Part shown: one piece after another, positions 34,992 through 46,416 of the stretch | Numbering within the stretch: the first letter of the stretch is position 1 | How the letters are laid out: each line of letters starts with the position of its first letter | NCBI GenBank assembly: GCA_013389105.1 | Contig: JACADZ010000053.1 | Coordinates: 1-49,615, forward strand | Source: Parvularculaceae bacterium | GTDB lineage: Bacteria > Pseudomonadota > Alphaproteobacteria > Caulobacterales > Parvularculaceae | Reading direction: 5' to 3' | DNA length: 49,615 bases | Notes under the pieces: generated by a model | Databases searched by the model: none | What the model was told of the DNA's origin: nothing | What the model saw: only the letters and a program-made list of their open reading frames with translations | Position numbers and translations under genes: made by a program

Positions 34992-35627
34992 ATGAAAACA
35001 CTGATTGCAGCGGCGGCGCTGACCCTCGGCGCGGTCGCGGCCGTGTCGCCGGCGAACGCAGCGGCGTTGATCGGCGGAACCACTGTCGTCGAGGTGACAG
35101 CCCCGATCGGGGCGCTGGGGCTCGCCGGCGCGACGCTCGGGTCAGCCTCGGTTACGACTGAGGGCTTTTTTTCATTTCCCGTGACCGGAGGCGACCTCGC
35201 TGGACTTGCGGGAACCATTGAGCATAGCGGGTCCGGCGTGCGTCTTTCCAGCGCGACCGCCAATGTCGATCTGCGCAATTTCCTGATCGACACGGTGCAG
35301 CAGCTGATTTTCGCCGACGTCTCGGCCAATGGCGGCGCGTTCGGCAACATCGCGGTCTTCTCTTTCGACGTCGCGAGCCTGCCGAGCTTGCCGGATCTGT
35401 TCGACCTCAGCGACCCGGCGCTCGCGCTCATTCTCACTGACGGCGCCGCGGATGCGCTCGAAGGCGTATTCGGATTGACGGCGCAGCTTAACGGCCTGCA
35501 GTTCGGATTGGCCGCAACGGCGCCGATCGTCACGCCGCTGCCCGGCGCGATCGGATTTTTCATGGCCGGCGCTGCCGGCCTCGCTGCCCTCCGGCGCAAA
35601 CGCACGGCGGCGGCTCGCGTAAGCTGA
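34992..35627 (+). CDS. Exported protein with VPLPA/PEP-CTERM-like C-terminal sorting signal
   Basis: A 211-residue exported protein. It starts with a classical signal peptide (MKTLIAAAALTLGAVAAV, cleavage near ANA). It ends with PLPGAIGFFMAGAAGLAALRRKR (about 182-204): a Pro-Leu-Pro motif, then a hydrophobic helix, then a basic cluster. That tripartite tail is like the PEP-CTERM/VPLPA-CTERM signals recognised by exosortases, which process secreted proteins. The middle, rich in Gly, Ala, Leu, Ser and Asp and without cysteines, is an unrecognised domain. No exosortase gene is in this window. Its promoter region faces the SDR gene; a hairpin lies beyond its stop. Confidence 0.75.
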   Translation: MKTLIAAAALTLGAVAAVSPANAAALIGGTTVVEVTAPIGALGLAGATLGSASVTTEGFFSFPVTGGDLAGLAGTIEHSGSGVRLSSATANVDLRNFLIDTVQQLIFADVSANGGAFGNIAVFSFDVASLPSLPDLFDLSDPALALILTDGAADALEGVFGLTAQLNGLQFGLAATAPIVTPLPGAIGFFMAGAAGLAALRRKRTAAARVS

Positions 35628-35649
35628 CTTGAGCTGACTTGAACGAGCG

Positions 35650-35672
35650 CGCCGACAGATGCGCTGTCGGCG
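35650..35672. terminator. Hairpin between VPLPA-type gene and zeta-subunit gene
   Basis: CGCCGACAG-ATGCG-CTGTCGGCG is a perfect 9-bp stem with a 5-base loop lying between the convergent stops at 35627 and 35690. It has the same ATGCG loop as the hairpin at 29469-29497. Probable bidirectional terminator. A direct repeat AGCTGACTTG twice in a row lies just before it (about 35622-35642). Confidence 0.6.
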
Positions 35673-35689
35673 ACGCCGCCCTCTCGACC

Positions 35690-36013
35690 TTATCCCTTGG
35701 CCTGAATTTCCTCGATCGCTTTCGCGAGAAAATCCTCCATGTGGCGACGGATCTGGTGGTCGGACTGGGCGACGCCCGCGGCGTCGAAATCGGCGCGGAG
35801 CTTGCGGAACACGTCCTCGTCGCCTTTCTCCTGGAGGTCGGCGGCGACGATCGACTTGGCATAGGCTTCCGCCTTCTCGCCCGAGAGCCCCAGCAGCCCC
35901 GCCGCCCACTGACCGAGCAGCTTGTTGCGCCGCGCCTCGGCCTTGAACCTGAGGCCCGCATCATGCGCGAACTTCTTTTCAAATTGGTCCTGACGGTCGT
36001 CGAAACTGCTCAT
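35690..36013 (-). CDS. F1-ATPase inhibitor zeta subunit (DUF1476)
   Basis: A 107-residue helical protein of the DUF1476 family, known in Paracoccus as the zeta subunit that inhibits ATP hydrolysis by the alphaproteobacterial F1FO-ATPase. SSFDDRQDQFEKKFAHDAGLRFKAEARRNKLLGQWAAGLLGL is the inhibitory N-terminal region and DDFDAAGV-like plus RRHMEDFLAKAIEEI the C-terminal helices. The start is ATG at 36013; a longer open frame overlapping purC's upstream region is not used. It is divergent from purC, a pairing I recall from other alphaproteobacteria. The family is essentially restricted to that class, which supports the organism assignment. Confidence 0.92.
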   Translation of the reverse strand: MSSFDDRQDQFEKKFAHDAGLRFKAEARRNKLLGQWAAGLLGLSGEKAEAYAKSIVAADLQEKGDEDVFRKLRADFDAAGVAQSDHQIRRHMEDFLAKAIEEIQAKG

Positions 36014-36253
36014 CGGGTCCTTCCCAAGGCCTTGATGCCCGCGCTCCTGACGCGCGACCGCTATGTAGGGCTCGGCCCCCTCGGGCGCAACGACGGCGCC
36101 GGAAAAAATGGGGTTCCCATGGGGCGCCATCCGCCCTATGACGCGCGCTTCGCCCCGCTTGGGGTATAAGGCCGAAAGGGATCGCCCCCGAATCGCGCCG
36201 CCCGTCGGCGCGGCGGCTTTCATGGCGGCGACACGGGATTTGAGAAGCCAGGG

Positions 36254-37036
36254 ATGATGCGAATGGCCCGCCGCAAGCAGATCTACGAAGGCAAGGCGAA
36301 GATCCTGTTCGAGGGGCCCGAACCCGGCACCATCATCCAGTATTTCAAGGACGACACCACCGCCTTCAACAATCAGAAGCGCGCCGTGCTCGAGGGCAAG
36401 GGCGTCCTCAACAACCGGATTTCGGAATTCATCATGGTCGGACTCGACCGCATCGGCGTGCCGACGCATTTCATCCGCCGCCTCAACATGCGCGAGCAGC
36501 TCGTGCGCCATGTCGAGATCGTGCCGCTGGAAGTGGTGGTGAGAAACGTCGCCGCCGGCTCGCTGGCCAAGCGCCTCGGGCTTGAGGACGGGGCCGCGCT
36601 CCCGCGCTCGATCATCGAATTCTATTACAAGAACGACGCGCTCGGCGATCCGATGGTCGCCGAGGAGCACATCACCGCGTTCAACTGGGCGACGCCGCAG
36701 GAGATCGACGACATGATGGCGCTGGCGCTGCGCATCAACGATTTCCTCTCCGGCCTGTTCGCCGGCGTCGGCATCAAGCTCGTCGACTTCAAGGTCGAGT
36801 TCGGCAGGCAGTATGAGGGCGAACTCGTGCGCCTCGTCGTCGCCGACGAGATCAGCCCGGATTCGTGCCGCCTGTGGGACATCGCCTCGGGCGACATCAT
36901 GGACAAGGACCGCTTCCGCAAGGATTTGGGCGGCGTCACCGAAGCCTATCGCGAGGTCGCGCGCCGCCTCGGCGTCCTGCGCGACGTCGAAGGCAATGGC
37001 GCCAAGGGCCCGGTTCTCGTCAAGGACGAGGACTGA
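36254..37036 (+). CDS. purC: SAICAR synthetase (PurC)
   Basis: PurC condenses CAIR with aspartate, step 8 of purine synthesis. [18 protein letters not shown] at the start, [22 protein letters not shown] and the C-terminal [15 protein letters not shown] are hallmarks. At 260 residues it is typical. Starts ATG-ATG-CGA-ATG are close together (36254 and 36263); the third begins the usual [13 protein letters not shown]. It lies next to the zeta gene. purS and purQ, common neighbours, are not downstream; valS is convergent after 32 bp instead. Confidence 0.96.
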   Translation: MMRMARRKQIYEGKAKILFEGPEPGTIIQYFKDDTTAFNNQKRAVLEGKGVLNNRISEFIMVGLDRIGVPTHFIRRLNMREQLVRHVEIVPLEVVVRNVAAGSLAKRLGLEDGAALPRSIIEFYYKNDALGDPMVAEEHITAFNWATPQEIDDMMALALRINDFLSGLFAGVGIKLVDFKVEFGRQYEGELVRLVVADEISPDSCRLWDIASGDIMDKDRFRKDLGGVTEAYREVARRLGVLRDVEGNGAKGPVLVKDED

Positions 37037-37068
37037 GAGCTGGCGCCTTGCGCTTCTTAGGGCGTGGT

Positions 37069-39843
37069 CTAGGCGCCCTGCAGGTTCTTCAACGCCGCCG
37101 CGAGCTTTTGGCGCCGGGCGTCAGCCTCGAGGCGCCGCTCCTTGCTCTCCTCGACGATCTCCGCGGGCGCGCGCTCGATGAAGCTCGGGTTCGCGAACTT
37201 CTTGTCGATGCCGTCAATCTCCTTCGCGCATTTGTCGATCTCTTTTGCGAGGCGCTTCTTCGCGCCGTCGATATCGATGGCGCCGGCGAGGGGCAGCGCG
37301 AAGACGGCGCCCTCGTGCACGATCTCGACCGCCCCCTTCGGCGTTGCTGCGACCGTGTCGAGCCTCGTCAGGCGCGCGAGGCGCGCGATCACTTCGCCAT
37401 GAGCAGCGAGGCGTGCGGCGACATCGGCCGTCGGCGCGACCGCAATCGCGGCTATCTTGTCGCCGGCCGGCACTTCGAGGTCGATGCGCATGGAGCGGAA
37501 GGCGGCGATCAGGCCGACGACCCAGTTGATCTCCCCCGCGGCGTCCGGCGACTTGAGCGCGGCGTCGGCGGCGGGCCACTCGGCGCTGATGAGCGGCGAT
37601 GTGCGGCTGGCGAGCGCGCCCCAGAGCTCTTCGGTCACGAACGGCGTGAAGGGGTGGAGGAGCGTCAGGATGCGGTCGAGGGCCCATGCCGCCGTCTTCC
37701 GGGTCTCGGCCTTCAGCGCGGCCGCGCCATCGAGCAGCGCGGACTTTGAAAGCTCCACATACCAGTCGCAAAAGACGTTCCAAGTGAACCTGTAGATCGC
37801 GCTCGCCGCTTCATTGAACTTGAACGCCTCGATCGCTTCCGTCACGGCGGCCGTCACGGCGTTCGCTTCGTGCACGATCCATTTATTGAGGACGCTTCGC
37901 CCGCCCGCGGGATCGAACGCCGGATCGACGACGCAGCCGTTCATTTCGCAAAAGCGCGCGGCGTTCCAGAGCTTGGTTGTGAAATTGCGGTAGCCCTCGA
38001 CGCGCTGTTCTGAAAGGCGGATATTGCGTCCCTGCGCCGCCTGCGCGGCCAGCGTGAAGCGCAGCGCGTCCGCCCCGTATTTGTCGATGAGCGTCAGGGG
38101 ATCGATCACGTTCCCCTTCGACTTCGACATCTTCTGCCCCTTCTCGTCGAGAACGAGGGCGTGGATGTAAACGTCCCTGAACGGAACAAGCGGGCGGCCA
38201 TGCCCGTCCTTCATGAAGTGGAGACCCATCATCATCATGCGCGCAACCCAGAAGAAGATGATGTCGTGCGCGGTGACGAGGACGGAGGTGGGGTAGTGGG
38301 TCTTGAGCTCGGGCGCATCGTCCGGCCAGCCGAGCGTCGAGAACGGCCACAGCGCGGAGGAAAACCACGTGTCGAGCACGTCCTCGTCGCGGACGAGCAG
38401 CGGACCCTCGCCCTCGTCGCGGCGCATGGCGTTGATGTCTTCGAGCGAGTAGCCTTCCGCAGTCAGGCGGACGATCGCTTCCCTTGTCGCTTCCTCCTCG
38501 GTCTCGGCGACATAGACATGCCCGTCCGGCCCGTACCACGCCGGAATCTGGTGCCCCCACCACAGCTGCCGCGAGACGCACCAGGGCTCGATGTTGCGCA
38601 TCCACTGGTAATAGGTCTTCGTCCACATGTCGGGGACGAAGCGCGTCTCGCCCTTCTCGACCGCTTCGATGGCGCGCTTCGCCAGTTTCTCGGCGTCGAC
38701 ATACCACTGATCCGTCAGCATCGGTTCGATGACGACGCCGGACCGATCGCCGAAGGGCTGCATGATCTTCTTGTCTTCGACCTTGATGAGGAGCCCGCGC
38801 GCCTCGATGTCGGCGACGACGGCCTTGCGCGCCTCGTAACGGTCGAGCCCGCGATATTTCTCGGGGATGTAATCGGCGTCGAGCATGCGCGCATGTTCGT
38901 CCATCAGCACGTAGAGCTTGATGTCGTTGCGCATGGCGACGCGATAGTCGTTGAAATCGTGCGCGCCGGTGATCTTCACCGCGCCTGAGCCGAAATCCGG
39001 ATCGGGGTACTCGTCGGTGATGATCGGGATGTAACGGTCTGCCAGCGGCAGCAGGCATCGCTTGCCGACGATCGGCGCGTAGCGCTTGTCGGACGGATGC
39101 ACTGCGACCGCGCCGTCGCCGAGCATCGTCTCGGGCCGCGTCGTCGCGATCGCGATGTAATCGCGCGTCTCCCACTCGGTCGGATTGCCTTCCGCGTCAT
39201 GCGCGATCGGGAACTGGTAGGTCTCGCCGTTCTCCAGCGGATATTTGAAGTGCCAGAATTGTCCGTTCACCTCGTTGTTCTCGACTTCGAGATCGGAGAT
39301 GGCGGTGAGGAGCTTCGGGTCCCAATTGACCAGACGCTTGTCGCGATAGACAAGGCCCTCGCGATAGAGATCGACGAACACCTTGCGCACCGCCGCCGAG
39401 AGGCCTTCATCCATGGTGAAGCGCTCGCGGCTCCAGTCGCAGGAAGCGCCGAGACGGCGGAGCTGGCGCGTGATGGTCCCGCCCGATTCGGCTTTCCACG
39501 CCCACACGCGTTCAAGGAACTTTTCGCGCCCCATTTCGCGACGCGAGGGCTCCTGGCGCTCCATCAGCTGGCGCTCGACCACCATCTGCGTCGCGATGCC
39601 GGCATGATCCGTGCCGGGCTGCCACAGCACGCGGCGGCCGCGCATGCGCTGGAAGCGGACCAGAATGTCCTGCAGCGTGTTGTTGAGCGCATGCCCCATG
39701 TGCAGCGAGCCCGTCACATTGGGCGGCGGGATGACGATCGTGTAAGGCGCTCCCGTCCCCGCCGGCCTGAACGCGCCGGACTTTTCCCACGCGGCGTAAA
39801 TCCGCGCTTCGGCGGCGGCTGGGTCGAAGGCTTTGTCGAGCAT
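37069..39843 (-). CDS. valS: Valyl-tRNA synthetase (ValS)
   Basis: Class I synthetase charging tRNA-Val. The HIGH-type motif is NVTGSLHMGHAL (about 47-58), the KMSKS motif is KGQKMSKSKGN (about 565), and the CP1 editing domain carries ATTRPETMLGD and AHDFNDY. The C-terminal coiled-coil arm that binds tRNA is present (about 855-924: KEIDKCAKEIDGIDK and so on). The length, 924 residues, fits with the ATG at 39843; the frame extends upstream to 40098 without family sequence. It is convergent with purC. Upstream of it, toward alaS, are 846 bp with no recognisable gene but a parS-like palindrome. Confidence 0.97.
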   Translation of the reverse strand: MLDKAFDPAAAEARIYAAWEKSGAFRPAGTGAPYTIVIPPPNVTGSLHMGHALNNTLQDILVRFQRMRGRRVLWQPGTDHAGIATQMVVERQLMERQEPSRREMGREKFLERVWAWKAESGGTITRQLRRLGASCDWSRERFTMDEGLSAAVRKVFVDLYREGLVYRDKRLVNWDPKLLTAISDLEVENNEVNGQFWHFKYPLENGETYQFPIAHDAEGNPTEWETRDYIAIATTRPETMLGDGAVAVHPSDKRYAPIVGKRCLLPLADRYIPIITDEYPDPDFGSGAVKITGAHDFNDYRVAMRNDIKLYVLMDEHARMLDADYIPEKYRGLDRYEARKAVVADIEARGLLIKVEDKKIMQPFGDRSGVVIEPMLTDQWYVDAEKLAKRAIEAVEKGETRFVPDMWTKTYYQWMRNIEPWCVSRQLWWGHQIPAWYGPDGHVYVAETEEEATREAIVRLTAEGYSLEDINAMRRDEGEGPLLVRDEDVLDTWFSSALWPFSTLGWPDDAPELKTHYPTSVLVTAHDIIFFWVARMMMMGLHFMKDGHGRPLVPFRDVYIHALVLDEKGQKMSKSKGNVIDPLTLIDKYGADALRFTLAAQAAQGRNIRLSEQRVEGYRNFTTKLWNAARFCEMNGCVVDPAFDPAGGRSVLNKWIVHEANAVTAAVTEAIEAFKFNEAASAIYRFTWNVFCDWYVELSKSALLDGAAALKAETRKTAAWALDRILTLLHPFTPFVTEELWGALASRTSPLISAEWPAADAALKSPDAAGEINWVVGLIAAFRSMRIDLEVPAGDKIAAIAVAPTADVAARLAAHGEVIARLARLTRLDTVAATPKGAVEIVHEGAVFALPLAGAIDIDGAKKRLAKEIDKCAKEIDGIDKKFANPSFIERAPAEIVEESKERRLEADARRQKLAAALKNLQGA

Positions 39844-40689
39844 GGCGGTCCTGACCGGTCGGCTGGCGGCGGCTGAAATGAGCGCGCGGTGTAGCGCAAA
39901 TCCCCCGCGCTGAACAATGACGGCGGGCGTTCCCGATGCCTGTCGAGCGCTTGGAGCTCCCGCAGGAGGCGCTTCCCGCGCGCCCCGCCGCTCATCCTGG
40001 CGAAAGGCCGGACCCGGAGCCTTCGCCGGCGACGCCCGCCGCCGGGAACCGGCCCTTCGCGCCGGCCTCGCCCTGATGAACGACTTCGCGTCCTCCATTC
40101 AGGCCGCGCCCTTGAGCCGATCGCCTCGCCCTCGCGTCGAAACCCGGGCCGCACGGCGGCGCTTTTTACTCCGTATACACATTACCTCGGCCTGCGGCGC
40201 GAGGCGACGGCGCCGCCGCCGCCCGAAAAGCGCCGAAATTAACCATGGGAGCCCAATAAGTCGGCAACCTGCGGGGGAAAGAGGTCGAAGTTATCCCACA
40301 CCTCCGGCCCGCCCTTATGATCTCTGTTGTCGGCCGAGCCTCCCCGGCCGGCGCCGCGGCCTCCCCGCCGCCCGATCCGCGACCCGCCGGCTCCCCTCCC
40401 GGCGATGCTGGCGCGACGGGCGGCGGGGATCCGCGATGTCAAGGAGCGACCCATGCCGACGACCGTGAGATCAACGCCCGCCGCGCCCGGCGCAAAGACC
40501 CGCCTTCCAGCCGCCGTTTCGACGGCGGCGGCGCGCCGCGCCAAGTTTTCGCCGATCGCGCGAATTAATCCGTATGCTGTTGATTTAATTTCTGTTTCAC
40601 GTGAAACAGCAAAGCGGGCGAACGCCGGACCGGCCCTTCGCGCCCGGGGCGAGCGGGCGGAAGCCGATTGCGATCCGCTCCGGCCGACG
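39844..40689. other. 846-bp gene-free region between valS and alaS
   Basis: I find no convincing gene here. The minus-strand frames are Arg/Pro/Ala-rich shadows; a plus-strand ATG at 40453 with an AAGGAG before it opens a frame that merely runs on antisense into alaS. The region contains TTAACCATG (40239-40247), an AT-rich patch at about 40563-40592 (AATTAATC...TTTAATTT) and the parS-type palindrome at 40592-40609. The valS promoter must lie in its left part. Composition away from the AT-rich patch is very GC-rich. Confidence 0.7.
40592..40609. promoter_or_regulatory. parS-like ParB-binding palindrome
   Basis: CTGTTTCACGTGAAACAG is a perfect 18-bp palindrome whose 16-bp core TGTTTCACGTGAAACA matches the broadly conserved chromosomal parS consensus TGTTNCACGTGAAACA. 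It lies in non-coding DNA next to an AT-rich tract. ParB would load here as a CTP-dependent clamp. Chromosomal parS sites usually lie near the replication origin. No parA, parB or other origin genes are in this window. Confidence 0.85.
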
Positions 40690-43362
<2,673 letters not shown>

Positions 43363-43479
43363 GGGTCTGATCGCCGTTCCTGCCGAAATGAAGCCGCGCC
43401 GGCCGCGGATGCTGCGGCGCGGCGCGTGTTTGGGGCGGCCGTCAGCGGCGTAAAGCGCCGCCGGCGCGACGGGCGGACG

Positions 43480-43854
43480 CTACTTGCCCATGTAGAAGAA
43501 GTTCAGCTTGTTGCCGTCGAGATCGCGGAAATAGCCGGCGTAGAAGCCGGAATCGCCGCGCGGCCCGGCGGGACCCTCGTCTTTGGCGCCGAGGTCGATC
43601 GCCTTCTTGTACAGCTTGTCGACCTTCTCCTTGCTGTCGACGGCGAGCGCGATCATCGTCCCGTTGCCCCAGGTCGCGGGCAGGCCGTTGAAGGGCTTGA
43701 TGATGCCGAGGCCCGGCTTATCCATGCTGGCTCCCCAGGCGATGAAGCCCTCTCCTTCCATGATGCGCTTGGCGCCGATTTCGGCCAGGAGCTGATCGTA
43801 GAATTCGGCGGCGCGTTTGAAGTTGTTCGTCCCGAGCGTCACATAACCAATCAT
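43480..43854 (-). CDS. VOC-family (glyoxalase/bleomycin-resistance fold) protein
   Basis: A 124-residue single VOC-fold protein: MIGYVTLGTNNFKRAAEFYDQLL begins the first beta-alpha unit, and RDLDGNKLNFFYMG ends the second, where the metal-binding Glu of glyoxalases is replaced by Asn, so metal ligation is uncertain. ATG 43854 is used with AAGGAG 6 bases before it (a GTG at 43857 is adjacent). Role unknown. It lies between alaS and recA on the same strand as both; 281 bp separate it from the recA stop, so it probably has its own promoter. Confidence 0.85.
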   Translation of the reverse strand: MIGYVTLGTNNFKRAAEFYDQLLAEIGAKRIMEGEGFIAWGASMDKPGLGIIKPFNGLPATWGNGTMIALAVDSKEKVDKLYKKAIDLGAKDEGPAGPRGDSGFYAGYFRDLDGNKLNFFYMGK

Positions 43855-44135
43855 CACTCTCTCCTTGGTTGGTCTGGCTGCCTTGCGTTATTGCTGTCTT
43901 CCGGTACTCAAGTCTCCGCCGCGCGACGTCGAACGGCGCCATCGAGGACTACGGCGGACCGATCAGGATGCGGCGCCGCCGCTCCGGCTTACGCCTTCAA
44001 CGATACGGGTCCAATCACGCCGCCGCGAGGGGCCCAATGAACGCCGCGCGATCTCGTGACTGCGCCTTGCGGCCGCGTCATCTCTCCGTCTCGGCGCGCG
44101 CGCCCGAAGCTCCACGGACTTCTCCGGACATCGCC

Positions 44136-45209
44136 CTAAGCCTCCACGGCCTCCGGCTCATCGCCCTCGCCGGTCAGCATTTCCTCGGCGATGAGGCCGG
44201 CATTGGCGCGAATCTGCGCCTCGATGGCGTGCGCGACGTCCGGATTGGCTTTAAGGAAGTCCTTGGCGTTCTCCCGCCCCTGGCCGATGCGCTCGCCGTT
44301 GAAGGAGAGCCAGGCCCCGGACTTTTCCACGACATTGGCCTTGACCCCGAGATCGACCAGCTCGCCGGTCTTCGAAATGCCCTCGCCATACATGATGTCG
44401 AACTCGACCTGCTTGAAGGGCGGAGCGACCTTGTTCTTCACCACCTTCACGCGGGTCTGGTTGCCGACGACCTCCTCGCCCTTCTTGATCGCGCCGATGC
44501 GACGGATGTCGAGGCGGACCGAGGCGTAGAATTTCAGCGCATTGCCGCCTGTCGTCGTCTCGGGCGATCCGAACATGACGCCGATCTTCATGCGGATCTG
44601 GTTGATGAAGATGACGAGGCAGTTGGAACGCGAGATCGAACCGGTGAGCTTGCGGAGCGCCTGGCTCATCAGCCGGGCCTGCAGCCCCGGGAGCTGGTCG
44701 CCCATCTCGCCCTCGAGTTCGGCGCGCGGGGTCAGCGCCGCGACCGAGTCGATGACGAGGACGTCGATCGCGCCGGAACGCACGAGGGTGTCGGCGATTT
44801 CGAGCGCCTGTTCGCCGGCGTCCGGCTGCGAGATCAGGAGGTCGTCGAGATTGACCCCGAGCTTGCCGGCGTAAATCGGATCGAGCGCGTGCTCGGCGTC
44901 GATGAAAGCGGCGACCCCGCCCCTTTTTTGCGCCTCGGCCGCGACCTGGAGGGCGAGCGTCGTCTTGCCCGAACTCTCCGGACCGTAAATTTCGATGATC
45001 CGGCCGCGCGGCAGGCCGCCGATGCCGAGCGCGATGTCGAGACCGAGCGAGCCGGTGGAAATCGCTTCGATCTCAACGACTTCGCGGTCGCCGAGCTTCA
45101 TCACGGAGCCCTTGCCGAAGGCCTTGTCGATCTGGGAGATCGCCGCCTCGAGGGCCTTCTTCTTGTCCACCGTCCCCGCCTCCACGACCCGCAGATTCTG
45201 CCGCAACAT
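44136..45209 (-). CDS. recA: Recombinase RecA
   Basis: RecA forms filaments on single-stranded DNA, promotes strand exchange and triggers LexA self-cleavage. All hallmarks are present: [10 protein letters not shown], Walker [13 protein letters not shown], the LexA/coprotease region IDAEHALDP, Walker [11 protein letters not shown]1/L2 loop [23 protein letters not shown] and a C-terminal acidic tail ([11 protein letters not shown]). The 357-residue length is typical. The start is ATG 45209 with GAGAGG ahead. An alphaproteobacterial LexA box lies about 85 bp upstream of it, so the gene should be SOS-controlled. Confidence 0.98.
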   Translation of the reverse strand: MLRQNLRVVEAGTVDKKKALEAAISQIDKAFGKGSVMKLGDREVVEIEAISTGSLGLDIALGIGGLPRGRIIEIYGPESSGKTTLALQVAAEAQKRGGVAAFIDAEHALDPIYAGKLGVNLDDLLISQPDAGEQALEIADTLVRSGAIDVLVIDSVAALTPRAELEGEMGDQLPGLQARLMSQALRKLTGSISRSNCLVIFINQIRMKIGVMFGSPETTTGGNALKFYASVRLDIRRIGAIKKGEEVVGNQTRVKVVKNKVAPPFKQVEFDIMYGEGISKTGELVDLGVKANVVEKSGAWLSFNGERIGQGRENAKDFLKANPDVAHAIEAQIRANAGLIAEEMLTGEGDEPEAVEA

Positions 45210-45292
45210 GCCGTCGCCTCTCGTTGCTCTGACGGGGCCACCCCCGTCAAGGCGTCGCATGTATCCTATTTGTTCTCATTAGGCAAGGATTT

Positions 45293-45307
45293 GTTCCTTG
45301 AATGTTC
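45293..45307. promoter_or_regulatory. Alphaproteobacterial LexA (SOS) box upstream of recA
   Basis: GTTC-CTTGAAT-GTTC at 45293-45307 fits the GTTC-N7-GTTC LexA operator of alphaproteobacteria exactly. It lies in the 127-bp region between the rhomboid stop and the recA start, upstream of recA on its own strand. Predicts repression of recA by LexA. Confidence 0.85.
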
Positions 45308-45336
45308 CTTGGGGGGAATTCTCGCGGAAAATCGGC

Positions 45337-46011
45337 TCAGGCGACGGGCCTGGGGCGTCTTAGGCCCCCAAGTCCGATGGCGAAGACAAGGCCCGCCATG
45401 AAGCCCCCGATATGGGCCATGTAGGCGACGCCGCCCTGCTCGGGCTCCTCGACATGCTTGGTGAGATCGGGGGCGGTGATCGCGCCGTAGCCGGCGACGA
45501 ACTGCATGACGATCCACAGCCCCAGCACGGCGAAGGCGGGAAGCGCGATAAGCCGCGGGCCGACGAGCACGTTCACCTGCGACTTCGGGAACATCAGGAG
45601 ATAGGCGCCGAGCACGCCGGCGATCGCGCCCGACGCGCCGACATTCGGAATCATCGAGCCGGTATTGACCGCATACTGAGAAAACGTCGCGACCAGACCG
45701 CACGCGAGGTAGAAGATGAGAAACATGAACGGGCCGAGCCGGTTCTCGACATTGTCGCCGAAGATGTAGAGGTAGAGCATGTTGCCGCCGAGATGCACCC
45801 AGCTCGCATGCAGGAACATAGCGCTGAACAGCGTCGCCGATTCGCTCGAGGGGTCGGCCGCGAACTCTCCGGGCACGAACGCCCATTTCAGGACGAACGG
45901 CTCGCCGCCCATGAGTTCGAGATAGAAGACGGCCGCGTTGGCGATGATGAGCCCGATCGTCACGAACGGGAAGCGATGGCGTCCGTTGTTGTCGTCGCTG
46001 ATCGGAAACAT
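45337..46011 (-). CDS. Rhomboid-family intramembrane serine protease (second copy)
   Basis: A 224-residue, six-segment rhomboid. The catalytic Ser is in VGASGAIAGVLGAYL (about 125), the His in YMAHIGGFMAG (about 199); MFLHASWVHLGGNMLYLYIFG provides the conserved His and Asn, and AFVPGEF is typical of this common rhomboid subgroup. Substrates unknown. It resembles bacterial rhomboids more than the copy at 24999, which has an extended N-terminus. It lies behind recA's promoter, on the same strand, with a low-gene-density region (46027-46416) ahead of it. Confidence 0.92.
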   Translation of the reverse strand: MFPISDDNNGRHRFPFVTIGLIIANAAVFYLELMGGEPFVLKWAFVPGEFAADPSSESATLFSAMFLHASWVHLGGNMLYLYIFGDNVENRLGPFMFLIFYLACGLVATFSQYAVNTGSMIPNVGASGAIAGVLGAYLLMFPKSQVNVLVGPRLIALPAFAVLGLWIVMQFVAGYGAITAPDLTKHVEEPEQGGVAYMAHIGGFMAGLVFAIGLGGLRRPRPVA

Positions 46012-46026
46012 GCGGTACTCCCTTTC

Positions 46027-46152
46027 TCAAACGCTGGTCATCGGCGCGAGCACGAGCTTCCATCGCCACATTACGTAGACCGCGAACCCGCCGGCGCGCG
46101 CGAACAGCAGGTAATGGAGCTTGCCCCAGATCGACGACCACGACGACGTCAT
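46027..46152 (-). CDS. Possible small membrane protein (uncertain)
   Basis: Outside any other gene the minus-strand frame is open from 46251 to 46027. Its residues near the C-terminus (MTSSWSSIWGKLHYLLFA..., then VMWRWKLVLAP) are hydrophobic with many Trp, like a membrane anchor. The only conventional start is ATG 46152, giving 41 residues; the hydrophobic Ala/Leu segment before it would then be untranslated, and no ribosome site is visible. It could also be a decayed gene. I list it because its composition is unlike the surrounding shadows. Confidence 0.3.
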   Translation of the reverse strand: MTSSWSSIWGKLHYLLFARAGGFAVYVMWRWKLVLAPMTSV

Positions 46153-46416
46153 CGCTGGAACCAGCAGCGCCAGCGACAGCGCCCCGCCGGCGGCGGCGAG
46201 GGCGGCCCGTCGGGCGAGGAGCAGGCCCCCGGGCCCTCGTCGGCGGAGAGCCTATCAGGCAACCCGGATTTCGCCAAAGCGCATGGGCGGCGGGCGCGGA
46301 CGGGACGAGCCGCAGCGGGCGGCCGCCCAGGGCGGCCCCCGCCCTCGACCTTTCTCCGGCCGGATTACGGGGGAAGGTCGGGAGTCCGCCGCCCGGCAGG
46401 GCGGCCGAGACTCCGT
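46153..46416. other. Gene-free stretch ahead of the JmjC-protein stop
   Basis: Outside the possible small protein, the 264 bp up to the stop of the JmjC-like gene hold no open frame with recognisable content. The right part is almost pure G and C with self-complementary runs, for example GGGCGGCCGCCC about 46316-46327, which could form a terminator hairpin for the JmjC-like gene; this is not strong enough to list as a defined site. Confidence 0.5.

Noticed and set aside
40291..40300. DnaA-box-like TTATCCCACA
   Set aside because: It has an inserted C relative to TTATCCACA and is single; with no cluster it does not support an origin here.
40565..40588. Two TTAA tetramers in the AT-rich tract as a CtrA TTAA-N7-TTAA box
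   Set aside because: The spacing is 16 bases rather than 7.
39844..40689. popZ (DUF2497) upstream of valS
   Set aside because: I recall a DUF2497 gene next to valS in several alphaproteobacteria and looked for its acidic, Pro-rich, helical C-terminus on the minus strand here. No frame shows it.
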